A stretch of 19,077 nt of DNA from Hemicentrotus pulcherrimus (taxonomy: Eukaryota > Echinodermata > Echinoidea > Camarodonta > Strongylocentrotidae). Every line of letters begins with the position of its first letter. Within the stretch, counting starts at the first letter, position 1. Below are positions 1 to 9,039 of this stretch, piece by piece. The stretch spans positions 17,939 through 37,015 of the forward strand of contig BEXV01001349.1 of NCBI GenBank assembly GCA_003118195.1, read 5' to 3'. Under the pieces are notes generated by a model. The model did not search any database, was not told the origin of the DNA, and saw nothing but the letters and a program-made list of their open reading frames with translations. The translations under genes and the position numbers were made by a program.

Positions 1-97
1 TTTTTTAAATTGGGGTGTTTCCATTACTGGTCTTTACCTTTAAGCGCTTAGAGACATTTGCATTAAGTGCTATATAAGCGGAATGTTATTATAGTTC
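1..97 (+). mobile_element. SINE 3'-end fragment (tail half)
   Basis: Positions 40-95 carry the 3' portion of the SINE seen in full at 600-1210. The shared order is an AAGCGCTTAGAGAC block, then a TATATAAGC-type block, then an ATTATTATA-like tail. Here it reads on the plus strand, so the head would lie to the left, outside or at the edge of the window. Compared with the minus strand of 600-670, the blocks and their order agree, with many point differences. The exact left limit cannot be seen because the window begins here. The family assignment is by pattern and no database was consulted. Confidence 0.55.
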
Positions 98-520
98 ATA
101 AGTAATTTTGTCTGCAGAGAGGCACTAGGACGCTTAATCTGAAGAAAAAAAAGATTGTAGCTAACTCCCTTTTTGCTCTCGGCATATGATATTCTCTGCA
201 GATAATTGGTAAAGAGTTTCCCCTAAAGACATTTTTTTTCAATTGACTTTGGATTTTATGGCCTCAGCTTGTATCTAAATATTAGCTAATAAAAGTGGTG
301 TAGCCTTTTTTTTCATGCAAAACAGAATATCCAGCTCCCAAGGAAAAAAAAAACACTCTTTCAACACGTATGTTACATAATGTCTTGCAGAGAACCAGAA
401 TTGAATGGTCTATTTCAAGTGTGATTTTCGCATTACATGAATGATACATTAGTATAGTTATAAGCGAGCTTCTGAGAATCTTCTTTACCATGTGATTGTC
501 CAAATGAATTACATTATTTG
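98..520. other. AT-rich non-coding stretch, nothing recognised
   Basis: This stretch is AT-rich, with several A or T homopolymers of 8-10 bases (for example near 231-239, 307-314 and 343-353). The only open frame is about 89 codons on the minus strand. It has low-complexity composition, no recognisable domain and no splice context, so I treat it as chance. No repeat structure was found. Confidence 0.5.
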
Positions 521-600
521 TGTGAAATATACATGAAACAACATGAGGCATCCCCCCTCGTTTTAGTGTGAAAAGACCCCTACAGATTCATACTAAGGTG
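521..600 (+). repeat. Direct repeat copy 1 flanking the SINE
   Basis: An approximately 80-bp sequence containing TAGTGTGAAAAGACCCCTA at about 564-582, followed by a TTCATACT block. It recurs in the same orientation at about 1228-1317, so the two copies bracket the SINE at 600-1210. This copy runs flush into the (GATAAT)n SINE tail. The copies are about three-quarters identical by eye. They may be an unusually long target-site duplication or the remains of a segmental duplication. Confidence 0.6.
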
Positions 601-717
601 ATGATAATAATAATAACTCTGGATTTATATGGCACTGAATCTGAAATACAGTCTCTAAGCGTTTTACAGAAATGATATTACCCCTGTCTTCAGATTCACT
701 CAGAACATATTAACCTT

Positions 718-953
718 AGACGTAGAATAGTATGTATTCAATAGTTATTCATATTTATTCATTACATTCTTATTTATTACTGTGATACTTTTTGTGTGTT
801 AGTGGTACAAGACACGATTAGAATTAAATGCTATTTTCTGGTGCCATTTATCCTTTCAATGTTAATTATTCATTCACATTTCATTGTTATATTGATATAC
901 TTTTTGTTTTGGATAATAAACTTCAAACTCGACCCAAACTCAAACTCAAACTC
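718..953. other. AT-rich insertion inside the SINE
   Basis: This segment separates the body and tail portions of the SINE and matches neither. It is very AT-rich, with repeated ATTCATTxxATT-type stretches, and it ends in a short CAAACT tandem (935-952). No terminal inverted repeats or clear target duplication were seen, so the cause of the insertion is unknown. The left boundary is uncertain by tens of bases. Confidence 0.4.
935..953 (+). repeat. (CAAACT)n microsatellite
   Basis: Three consecutive CAAACT units plus partial flanking copies lie at the right edge of the AT-rich segment within the SINE. It is a short simple repeat with no evident function. Confidence 0.8.
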
Positions 954-1227
954 ACTCCACACACATTGTGCACCATCTCCACTCCCTGGGGAACATTTTA
1001 TCTTATGGTCACCTTGAGGGCATATACATGAATGGCAATGTATAATGCAGAGGCTTTTGTCATCCTACCAGGTTTCCATTTCTCTCCTGAGTAACGAGTG
1101 GCAAATGTAGATTGATGCCTTGCTCAAGGGCATAAGAGCTGTGCCAGGGCTCAAACCCACATCTTTGCATTTCGAGTCAAGCAATTAAAACCACTTGACT
1201 ACGACACCTTTGCATATATAAATATAC

Positions 1228-1317
1228 AAAGATATACATAGAACATCAAGATGCGTCTTTTCCCTCGCTAGTGTGAAAAGACCCCTATAGAGTTCATACT
1301 TTACACTGAAAAGTGAT
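1228..1317 (+). repeat. Direct repeat copy 2 flanking the SINE
   Basis: Second copy of the 521-600 repeat, in the same orientation. It shares the ATATACAT, CCCTCG, TAGTGTGAAAAGACCCCTA and TTCATACT blocks and a GTGATGA block at its right end. It begins within about 20 bp of the tRNA-like head of the SINE. Small indels relative to copy 1 indicate age. Confidence 0.6.
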
Positions 1318-1469
1318 GAAAACAACAGCTTCTGGTTCCCACGGTACAAGGTGATGCCACCTCCTTGAACTATCCCCTTCCTCATTCAGACCAGAACAAA
1401 ATGTGGTATATCTCATGAAAGTTGTGACACTAAACTTATATGAGCTGACCAGCCTCAAGTTGTTTCTTG

Positions 1470-1735
1470 ATAATAATGATAAAAGAGATTTATAAAGCGC
1501 CATTATCAATTCTGATTAAATGCTCAAGGCACTTCAAATATAAGGGAACACATTACATCATGACAAAGGAAACGTGTACATTTATATAAGAAAGACAAAA
1601 TACAATAATGAAAGAATGAAGGTCTCTAGCTCTTTAAAATACGAAATTGAACAAATTTGAACAAATCTGTATCCAAAATTCTTTAAAAAGAAAAGTTTGG
1701 AGCCAGAAAGCAATATGAGTTCAGGCCCATCCGGC
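1470..1735 (-). mobile_element. Second SINE-class fragment (3' part, head missing)
   Basis: A (ATAATG)-like tail at 1471-1482 is followed by GATTTATAAAGCGCC and then a CTCAAGGCACTTCAA block. On the minus strand this gives the same 'gcgctttataaatc + ATTATT tail' 3' architecture as the element at 600-1210. No A or B box is visible before 1740, so the copy looks 5'-truncated. The sequence from about 1560 to 1735 may be more of the element or unrelated. Only the 3' end is well supported. Confidence 0.5.
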
Positions 1736-1813
1736 TCTTGGCAGACATATTTAAGGTTTATTTTAAATAAATAAACTGTGTGAATGTCCAGATTGACACC
1801 CTTCCAAAACTTT

Positions 1814-1858
1814 GTTGAACATTGTTCAACGTGAAGTGAACATTGTGCAATGTGTGAA
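1814..1858 (+). repeat. Tandem duplication of 22-23 bp with palindromic core
   Basis: Two adjacent related units lie at 1814-1835 and 1836-1858, both built on the core GAACATTGT. The first contains a perfect 17-bp palindrome at 1814-1830 (GTTGAACA / T / TGTTCAAC). The second has a decayed version (CATTG TG CAATG). The local symmetry would allow a hairpin or binding of a dimeric protein, but no function is shown. Confidence 0.7.
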
Positions 1859-1859
1859 A

Positions 1860-2690
1860 GAGCCCAGTAGCCTGCATCTGAGTCTTGTTTGGCTAGCTGC
1901 TATCTCATTGGTCAGTTGTAAGGAGCTAGGCCAAGGCCATTGCTATGGCCATTGTCCAGCCATTTCCATGCAGTGGTCACTCTCTGGTCAAAACATGGCC
2001 ATGCCAGTCTGAAAATTTGTTTTCTGTTTCTCTCCGGGATATCAAAAAGTAAACAAAATTATACTCATTTAGCCTACTAGATATGTAAGTAAGTGCATTT
2101 CATATGTACTTGAAAACAATGGGATGAAATTTACTGAAGTTTGATGAAGGGGTAAACATATTAATAAATTATTATAAACATTGCTTATTCATTTTTTAGA
2201 AACAAGTTGGACAAGGGCCAATGAAAGAGATATCGTGGAAAATGGAACAAACATGTCTAAAAGCATATGAAATTAAACTTATGAAAAATATTGCTGCTCT
2301 TATGTTTATTGTCAGAGAATTGGGGTTTTCATTGAAAACTTCCTTTATAGAATAATTATATTTCTTCATTTATCCACTAATTCCCTCTCTCTTTCTCTGC
2401 GACATCTCCCTTTCATCTTCTTTTATCTCCTTTGTAGAGAGTATGTGTTTACAGAAAGTACATCAAGTATTTTTTTTTTGTAGATTGAATGGGTCTAGTT
2501 TTCTTTCACTGTATTTATTAGAAATGTTTTTGAAACATCAATCATACTAATTCCTACATGATCTATGGCAAAAGGAAGTATTGACTTTTCCAGTATTCAG
2601 AGAGTCCAGTCTACCGTAAGTCCTTGACCTGCATTTTCTGAGAAATAAACAATTTTGTTATCCTTCTTATTTGAAATTGTCTGTTCAGAT
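1860..2690. other. Non-coding stretch, nothing recognised
   Basis: Ordinary AT-rich sequence. The part at 1900-2000 is richer in GC and holds repeated ATGGCCAT-type words and a GCAGTGGTCA motif, the motif that recurs near 7500 and 9900-10160. A pyrimidine-rich patch lies at 2370-2430 and a T9 run near 2470. No credible gene, RNA or mobile-element end was found. Confidence 0.45.
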
Positions 2691-2710
2691 CCAGAAGGGC
2701 ATTAACTCTG
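2691..2710 (+). repeat. Dispersed CCAGAAGGGCATTAA motif
   Basis: The 15-mer CCAGAAGGGCATTAA occurs here and, exactly but inverted, at 16908-16922. Degenerate forms occur at 4633, 4684 (inverted), 6015 (inverted), 7884, 10509, 12641, 12676 (inverted) and 16315 (inverted). A motif this long is not expected twice by chance in 19 kb, so it probably marks fragments of a common short repeat. The function is unknown. Confidence 0.5.
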
Positions 2711-2894
2711 TGTTAAATAACATCATTCAAATTCATAATAATAACAGTGAAAGCAAAACAAACAAAAAAGAAAAACAACTTTCATGGGGAGAGGAGTTTG
2801 ACCTCTGCATTTCCAGAAAATAGGTGCTTTTGACAAAGTTCTTTTACCAGGAAAAGGTATAATTACTCATTCATTTACGCAGAAGTTTTGTTTT

Positions 2895-2935
2895 ATGCCT
2901 CCACCCAAGAAGTTGGTGCCGGAGGCATTATTTCT
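2895..2935. repeat. Palindromic GCCTCC...GGAGGCA repeat end
   Basis: A TGCCTCC arm (about 2897-2903) pairs with GGAGGCA (about 2922-2928) around a CCCAAGAAGTTGGTG centre. It resembles the terminal palindrome of a dispersed repeat that I recall from marine invertebrate genomes, in which TATGCCTCC...GGAGGCATTATG recurs. No matching opposite end was located, so this may be a solo or decayed fragment. Confidence 0.4.
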
Positions 2936-3135
2936 CCACGCAACAGATATTGTATACTCATTAATATACACAAAAGCATGGAAGCTCTTGGTGGATTTCG
3001 AGCTGTGAATTCTGAGAATATAGAGAAGCATCTAATCAGAGTGATTACTGATCGCTAGCTATAATTTGTATATATTGTATGAATAATAACCATCAGCGAA
3101 GGCGTCGGTAAGAACTATCATCACAAGCTTGTACC

Positions 3136-3560
3136 ACGGAAGGTGGGCATGTGACCAGGCATTTATTGTTCATAATTTGTTCATAATACGTATTAACTGG
3201 ATTTTGGAAAATACTAATGACTGGTCATTAGTATACAAATAATAAACAGCAGTGGGGGCTTAAGTAGGAATTACCCACACAAGGTACCTTTTATAGAACA
3301 GTCTAACACGGCCGAAGGGATAGCCGCGGTGTGTTTGGACTGTTTTGAAGGTACAAAGTGTGGATAATTTTACTAATGCCTGAAGAAAATGATGTGTATT
3401 ATTTGTTCTTTATGATGGATGTTTTATTTGTTTTATAAAATGATATTGTATAACATTATTTTACTAATGACAGGTCATTTCCATTGGAAACCAGTCATGG
3501 TTATCCAAAATATGTGTTAGGCAAAATAAATGCCTGGTCATGTGTCGCTCCCAACCTTTG
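3136..3560. mobile_element. Foldback (long inverted repeat) element
   Basis: The left and right halves are reverse complements over most of their length, with indels. Outer arms include TGACCAGGCATTTATT at 3152-3167, matched exactly by its complement at 3525-3540. Middle arms include the TACTAATGAC / GTCATTAGTA sequences. Inner arms pair 3273-3309 (CCACACAAGGTACC...ACAGTCTAACAC) with 3330-3364. The loop is about 20 bp and GC-rich (near 3310-3329). The right arm is longer than the left by about 50 bp. There is no coding capacity. This is the architecture of a non-autonomous foldback transposon or MITE. No target-site duplication could be fixed, so the limits are approximate. Confidence 0.7.
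3211..3234. repeat. Perfect 11-bp-arm palindrome
   Basis: ATACTAATGAC and GTCATTAGTAT are separated by TG. It lies within the left arm of the foldback element at 3136-3560, and a related GACAGGTCATT version is present in the right arm. It may form a cruciform by itself. Confidence 0.8.
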
Positions 3561-3724
3561 TTAGTTGACTCTAGATCTAAGGAACGTATGATTAGCAAAA
3601 TGATTAATATAATATGACAAGGATCCTCTTTGACTTTTCATGATATCTGGAAATAACACATTCAGATCTACTTTGGATCATTCCATGAATTTATCTTATT
3701 TATGTTGACTGAAAGATTATTTTA

Positions 3725-4010
3725 TGGACAGTGAGAGTGATAGGACCAGGGAGATCTCCCTGATAGGACAGAGATGAAGGGAGAGCTGTAGACGGAAGGG
3801 ATAGAGAAAGAGACAGATGGGTGCGCAGGGGAGAGAGAGACGGAGAGAATGAAATAAAGGGAAAAACAGACCGAGAGGGAAAAACAATTAGGGTGAAGAG
3901 AGGGGGAGTGAAAATAGACAGAGGAAGGAATTGGAGAGGGTGTGGAAGGATTTAGGTGAATGCAGAAATTAAAGGGGGAGTGACATGGGGAGGGGGTGGG
4001 GGTTACATCA
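3725..4010 (+). repeat. Purine-rich (GA)-type degenerate tract
   Basis: About 285 bp is dominated by G and A on the plus strand, with interspersed GAGAGA, GGGAGA and AAGGGAG words. It looks like an old GA microsatellite that has accumulated substitutions. It is a polypurine:polypyrimidine tract with no coding signal. Confidence 0.75.
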
Positions 4011-4446
4011 TGGTAAAATCAAAATAATATTGTTGCCAACAAGTGAGAAGATTCAGAGCAAATAAATTCATGGAATTTTCATAATTAACTCTGCTTCAAG
4101 GATACCATGAAAGGAGCACTTACGTGGGAAAACTTAAAAAAATCAAAACAATCGAAACAACTTTTATGTCAGTCCTTGCAAGCCTTTGTATCCCTTTTAT
4201 GAAAAGTCATATTCTTCGATTGAAGAGAAGAATTGAGTGGTTCAAGCGATACTCGGAATTTGACCTCGCTTTGTATGACACTTTTCTGACTTCTATTTGT
4301 GGGGGTGGGTTTGAATTGAAATTGTAATGTTAGGGAAACTTAAGATGATGTCATTTGACCTCTGCGGTCGGTCAACGGGTCACTGAATGTTCACAGAAGT
4401 GAAATGGTAGGCTTGACACCAAGTTCACAAACATGTTGGCTGTTAA

Positions 4447-4625
4447 AGCCCCACTGCACTACTCATAGCAACTTGCACCCTCTATATAGCAAACAATGCC
4501 TGATCCGTGCCTGTTGGTCCCTCATTTTTGTTATGTTAATTGAGAGCTGATTAGATGAGATAACCACCTGTCAGTGACTTTGCAGGGAGGTCTTATCCCC
4601 CTGGCCAACTTAGTGCAGACAGGCT
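4447..4625 (+). mobile_element. 179-bp TTAA-flanked MITE, copy 1
   Basis: Begins AGCCCCACTGCACTA and ends TAGTGCAGACAGGCT, terminal inverted repeats of 15 bp with 12 matches. TTAA flanks each side (4443-4446 and 4626-4629). The internal sequence contains ACTTGC, CCCTCTATATAGCAAACAA, GTTAATTGAGAGCTGA and GATAACCACCTG blocks, and all of these recur in the inverted copy at 14679-14867. There is no coding capacity, so mobilisation would need a transposase from elsewhere. TTAA target duplication is typical of piggyBac-type transposases, but shorter TAA or TA duplications cannot be excluded because both ends are AT-rich. Confidence 0.88.
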
Positions 4626-4700
4626 TTAAGAGCCAGAAGGAGTTTAAGCCTGTGTATTGTGACTATTGTCAGAATATGGGTTCATGCCCTTCGGCTTTGC

Positions 4701-4997
4701 AGCAGATGAATTCATTCATGATTTCATGAGACAATTATGACATTTTAGGTCATTTTTCATTGTTTATCTTGTGTTAACAAATTCCATGATATCAAACTTT
4801 AAGCAGATGACGTATTTCATACATGATTTCATGAGAAAAGGTTGCAATTTTAGGTCATTTTTCATTGTTCATCTTGATAATAACAAATTCCTTGATATCA
4901 AACTAAGCAGATGATTTATTTCATACATGACAATTGTAGGTCAATTTTCATTGTGTATCCAGCTATAAACAGAATTTCATGTTATCCAAACTTCACT
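4701..4997 (+). repeat. Tandem repeat, about 101-104 bp x 3
   Basis: Units start at AGCAGATGA near 4701, 4802 and 4906. Each continues with CATGATTTCATGAGA-like, AATTTTAGGTCATTTTTCATTGT, AACAAATTC and ATATCAAACTT blocks. The third unit is more diverged and has an internal deletion. The array lies 75 bp downstream of the MITE at 4447-4625. It is AT-rich and non-coding. Its identity as a named satellite is unknown. Confidence 0.85.
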
Positions 4998-4999
4998 TT

Positions 5000-6010
5000 T
5001 CATGTGCCCAGTTTTGATTACAGGAACTGAAACATTCTTTTCTGGGCCAAACTGTGAATCCATCTCGAAAATAAAGGGTTAAGAATTCATGTAGTAGTTG
5101 GAAACAATTTAAACATATTAGTTTAAATCATATCTTATGATTACAATAAATATGAGTTCATGAAATTTCATGTTTAATTGCAGTAAATTATAATCCAATT
5201 TCCCCTTTTTTAAAAGTATTATTCATTTATATTTTCACTTCTTTGTAAGGGAAGGGGCACCGCCCCCTGGACCCCAGTCATAATGGGTGAGCCAAAACCC
5301 AGAGGTTTGGGAGTAATCTCTAGTATGCTTGCAATGCTTGGGGTTGGAGTCTCAATAACACAACTTGACAAGAAACCAAACTTTATAGTCAGGTGGCCAT
5401 GACCCAGACTCAAATGAGAATTTGAGATACAAACAAGATAGAAAATTAGAAGGAAAAAATGAATATGTGGACAAGGGAAAAAATGGTCTGTAGGCAATGG
5501 CTGAACCCACCCCACTCTTGGCTCTAACTATTATTATACATGTATAATAGACCCTCACTTTTTATGGCTTCAGTAGAAAAGAGCCCTTGACTGTAATTCC
5601 TGACCAATTGATATGTAAATTAATAAGTATTGACCAGGAATTATTTCCCTGTCGTAAAATTTATAATTCATCTGTTTGAAACTGTAGAATAATTGGAATT
5701 GTATTCACTTAATACAGCATTATATTCTATGACAATATAAAGCACAATTGTTCTGAGGGTAAAAAGCAGGGTGTTTTATAACAGACTGATGTAACAATTA
5801 AATGCAAATGGTCACAATTACCCCCCTGCCTTATAATATTGTAAATGTACAGAATCAAGCATATGGACAGTCTGTGACAATAGAAGGCAGAAAACTTGTC
5901 AAATGCCAAGTTATTTCTATCATACTGATGTGAAAAATTAAGCGAAAATGAAACACAATTATGCCTCTGCATCCATATGGTGGATCACTAATATACTTCC
6001 ACACAGTGTG
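5000..6010. other. Non-coding stretch with small palindromes
   Basis: No gene is recognised. Two open frames of about 98 codons on the minus strand (5219-5515, 5855-6151) have no identifiable domain. Small structures are an 18-bp perfect palindrome at 5532-5549 (TATTATACATGTATAATA) and a near-inverted pair of TAATTCCTGACCAA / TTGACCAGGAATTA around 5596-5643. A GC-rich patch lies at 5245-5290. The rest is AT-rich and featureless. Confidence 0.45.
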
Positions 6011-6812
6011 TAAGGCCCTTCTGGTGCTGAAAGGATAATCATTACAAGCTAGGAAGCGCAGGAAACCTGGACTTTGGTATCTGCTATCTATAGAAGAACC
6101 TTCACCCGATAGATAGTCCATAGAGCAGTCATACTTCTTACCATTGTTCAAAATTTAATGTGGTAGAATTATTAGGGTCTGTCTAAATTGTCATTGATTA
6201 ACGCTATAGCAGTATTATCAAACTTTGTGTGGAAATTTGTGCTAAAACTAGTCCGAAAAGTAACAGTAAGAGTGTTTTTTTTTTTTGAGTAGCCTGTAAA
6301 TGTGTTGAAATTTATCTACATTGATTAGTGTTTGTGTGTAGTTTCATTTATAATCAAAGATTTGTTTTAAATCTCAAAATTCATGTCTAAAAATTTGTTC
6401 AAAAGACAGTGGGTAGCAAAAATATGTGGGAGCTGCATGTAAGTGTCGAGGAGTGAAAACATTTTCAAAGTGATAGATTCTTGCTTTTTACATGCTTTAT
6501 CCATCAGCATAAAGGTCGAGTCCAGCAAGGTAAAAGTGTTAATCAATCATTATGAAAAAAGAAAACATTGTCGATCACTCTCCTGCCTATTTAAATGTTG
6601 ATTTAACATTTGAGGTTTTAGAGTGTATAGAATCGGTCTGAAATGACCTGCATTGTTCTGATGAATAATGATGATGTCTGTGATTCTATTGTTATTCGGA
6701 GCATGTTAAGATGAGAATTCCTGTAATTGCTTTCGAAAATCAAAGTGTTGTTAATCACACTTTTTTTCTTTCGCTATATGCACTAGTTGTCTGTACAGAG
6801 CCGTTGGTACCC
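6010..6812. other. Non-coding stretch, nothing recognised
   Basis: AT-rich sequence with a T10 run near 6276 and an inverted GCCCTTCTGG at 6015-6024 that belongs to the dispersed CCAGAAGGGC motif. No repeat ends, RNA genes or plausible exons were seen. Confidence 0.45.
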
Positions 6813-6816
6813 TTAA

Positions 6817-7358
6817 AGGATTCACACCAAGAAGCAAAAGTGTTTTGAATTGATGCAAAATTCATATCATTGCGAAGGGAAAGCCTTACTGATCAATTAC
6901 AACAAATTTCCTCTTCAAAATATGTTTTGGGCCCACAGAAATCAACTTTCAAAAATGTTAGTTTTGAGATCCAGATTTACTGCCTATTCGTATTTGTTCG
7001 TATTTTGTTGTAGTTCTTCGTGTGACGTTACACCCTGGACACGGCTGTTAAAAAAAGGCTGCTAGCTTCCGCTTGGTCTGCAGCTAGACAGACCAAGCGG
7101 AAGCTAGCAGCCGGTACCGAGCTGTTTGTCCAGGGTGTGACGTCACTATTCAGAGCTCGCTACGCTCGTGTGTTTGGCTTACGTTCGGGGGCGCTTGGGG
7201 GTCTAAGAAGGGTCTTGAAAGATTGCATTTTACACCTCTCTACGATATCTATATGATTTCGCAGCAAATTATTCGTGATTTTTAAGAGAAAATCTTTCCA
7301 TCCATATGTAATTTGTTCTAATTATCAGTTTGTTGTAAATTTTCTTTGTGTAGCTCCT
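6817..7358. mobile_element. 542-bp TTAA-flanked foldback element
   Basis: TTAA occurs at 6813-6816 and 7359-7362. Just inside, the left end reads AGGATTCACACCAAGAA and the inverted right end reads AGGAGCTACACAAAGAA, 13 of 17 matching. An ACAACAAAT-like block also recurs in both halves. At the centre lie stronger inverted repeats: 7022-7041 with 7127-7146 (19 of 20 matching, GTGACGTxACACCCTGGACA) and a perfect 24-bp hairpin at 7057-7080 / 7089-7112. The right half is GC-richer, with a CGCTACGCTCG stretch near 7158-7170. No transposase frame is present, so it is non-autonomous. Either it is a single foldback MITE, or the central hairpin is a nested younger insertion. Confidence 0.7.
7057..7112. 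repeat. Perfect 24-bp hairpin, 8-bp loop
   Basis: The left arm starts GGCTGCTAGCTTCC and ends TTGGTCTG. The right arm at 7089-7112 is its exact complement. The 8-bp loop is CAGCTAGA (7081-7088). Perfect arms in a window where other repeats are strongly diverged mean either recent origin or conversion between the arms. The stem is GC-rich and would extrude readily as single-stranded DNA or RNA. Confidence 0.93.
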
Positions 7359-7362
7359 TTAA

Positions 7363-8780
7363 ATCTGTGTTAAAGTACTGGTATATTTTTTCCATGAAAT
7401 ACATTCATATTAATAATATCATGTGATCTATACAAGTCAATGAGAGTTCTATTTGTTGTGTCCTGTCTACATTTAGAACTCCAGACTGTTTTCCATGTCA
7501 GTGGTCAGTGGTCAGTTATTCAGGGCCGCCTTCCTGTGGCCATGGCCTGATTAGAGTGGACAGGAATAGGGGAATGTCCAGTTTTCTATTTTGGACCACG
7601 CTCAAGGTGGACCGACCCAAATTGGCAGCACATGGTTGAGGATCTAGACGCTGACCCTCAATTTCAAAGTTGTAAAGCCCCGTTTCCCGTTTGAAATTGG
7701 GGCAAGTTTCCAGCCCCCCTCCTAGCTCCTTCTCCTCCGGATTTGTCACTTTTTGGAGTAAAATGTGTCTGGTTTTGATCCTGGTTTTAGCCCATTTCAA
7801 GTCTCCCTTAATGGATCGCCATTCTGGTTTTAATTATTTCTTTTGACTTCTGTTGAATACATGTACATGTATCATGTTGAGAACCAGAAAGACATTAATT
7901 CAGAGTGAAAGATATAAGTTTACATCCTTATAGCCGAAAGAGATTATAGGCTGAGCCTACCTGCTTGCTTGTGGGCTGTTTTTTAAATAAATATTTTCGT
8001 TTACTACTTCTCCATTTTATCAGCTTCATATTGCTTTGTCTGCATCTTACCCATTTTTCCCTTTCATATTTCACACTTTCTTCCAAATACCGAGAACTAT
8101 AAAGGTGTTAATTGGCAATCCAACTCTTGTAATAAATCATTTGAGAATGCGTGAAATGTGTGGTTGGTTTCTTTGCACGTGTGGTGATTCATCGCAAGTC
8201 CTCGAAAAAACCTTTGTGATATGCAGATATAACCGTTGATTATTGGACTTGAGGTTGGACTTGAGTTTGGCCTTTGTACAGTGCGTGTCGAAACATGTGA
8301 TATACTTGTTGGTCTGTGAACAGGGTGGGTCAAATCTTCATTATTGTGTTTTGGTTAAATAGTTAAATGAATTACTTTATGATTTATGTAAATGTATTCA
8401 AGTTGGTCTGCCCATCTTTTTCACTCAAAACATGGGCAAAAGGCATATTTGACTTGTATCAGAAATAATACATTTCTAATTCAGCTGTTCATTAATAGAT
8501 TCCATTGGCAGAGATGTAAATTTAAAGAACAGGCTCAGTTGTAACGAAAATGAAAGTACACTGTTTCTTTGCTTCAATCTATATTACTGCTAGGTCCAAT
8601 CTTTAGGGTTAAAGGCATCGTTTAACAATGTTAAATCTGAGATGCATGGACCTACGTGTTATTAGTGTCTGTGATATGGTGTAATATGTGAAGCCCTCGT
8701 ACAAATTGCCCTTTCAAATGATCATGAAGTGCCTCAAAAAAGTAAAAATCTTTGAGTGACCAGTTTTACCATACTCATTT
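7363..8780. other. Non-coding stretch, nothing recognised
   Basis: No gene is recognised. A 94-codon minus-strand frame at 7516-7800 is somewhat GC-rich but shows no domain. Repeated CAGTGGTCA words occur at about 7499-7515, a 16-bp palindrome ATACATGTACATGTAT at 7857-7872, and a degenerate CCAGAAAGACATTAATTC motif at 7884-7901. The remainder is ordinary AT-rich DNA. Confidence 0.45.
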
Positions 8781-8892
8781 CCCCAATCTGATTGTTTTTC
8801 TTGACTCACTCTGTACAAACAACCCAGGCACATAAGGGAGTGGCTAGCCTTTGCAGTTTACCTCCCTTCCCAAGGTCACCCTTTGTGGGAGA

Positions 8893-8932
8893 TTTTTTTC
8901 TTCTTTCTTCTTTCTTCTTTTCTGCTTCTTTT
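8893..8932 (+). repeat. TTTCTTC pyrimidine microsatellite
   Basis: Tandem TTCTTTCTTC-type units follow a T7 run. This is a short pyrimidine tract just upstream of the large purine tract at 9040-9460. Confidence 0.75.
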
Positions 8933-9039
8933 GCCCCAGTTTGGGGGCATCCAGTGTCAATAATATGGGTGAAAAACTTGACCTGACCTGGCCCAAATTC
9001 TGACCCTGTCCACTGGCAGCGGTGCATGGACGAAGAGGG

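Larger units (their letters stand above)
600..1210 (-). mobile_element. tRNA-derived SINE, interrupted by AT-rich insert
   Basis: Read on the minus strand, the element starts near 1210 with a tRNA-like head. An A-box-like TAGTCAAGTGG lies at 1191-1201 and a B-box-like GGTTTGAGCCC at about 1148-1158. This is the RNA polymerase III internal promoter pair, spaced as in a tRNA with a long variable arm. A body follows (about 955-1140), then a 3' end at 601-680 with a CGCTTAGAGAC / CATATAAATCC block and a TTATTATTATTAT tail. About 235 bp of AT-rich sequence (about 718-953) separates body and tail and looks inserted. The right edge of that insert holds a CAAACT microsatellite. No reverse transcriptase is present, so the element is non-autonomous. 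It is probably old and inactive. The family name is unknown to me. Confidence 0.75.

Noticed and set aside
1140..1210. Possible functional tRNA gene on the minus strand
   Set aside because: A-box and B-box-like sequences are present, but the acceptor stem and anticodon arm do not pair convincingly, and the sequence continues into a SINE body and (AAT)n tail.
4124..4327. 67-codon Lys/Leu-rich plus frame
   Set aside because: No domain, AT-rich codon composition equal to the flanks, and no splice signals.
5855..6151. 98-codon minus-strand frame with mixed composition
   Set aside because: No recognisable domain and no convincing splice sites. It contains an inverted copy of the dispersed CCAGAAGGGC motif, and its length is within chance for this window.
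7516..7800. 94-codon minus-strand frame, moderately GC-rich
   Set aside because: No family recognised, no acceptor or donor in phase, and it overlaps repeated CAGTGGTCA words.
7857..7872. ATACATGTACATGTAT palindrome as a regulatory site
   Set aside because: Alternating purine-pyrimidine TACATGTA palindromes are common in AT-rich DNA (a similar one is at 5532-5549). No supporting context.
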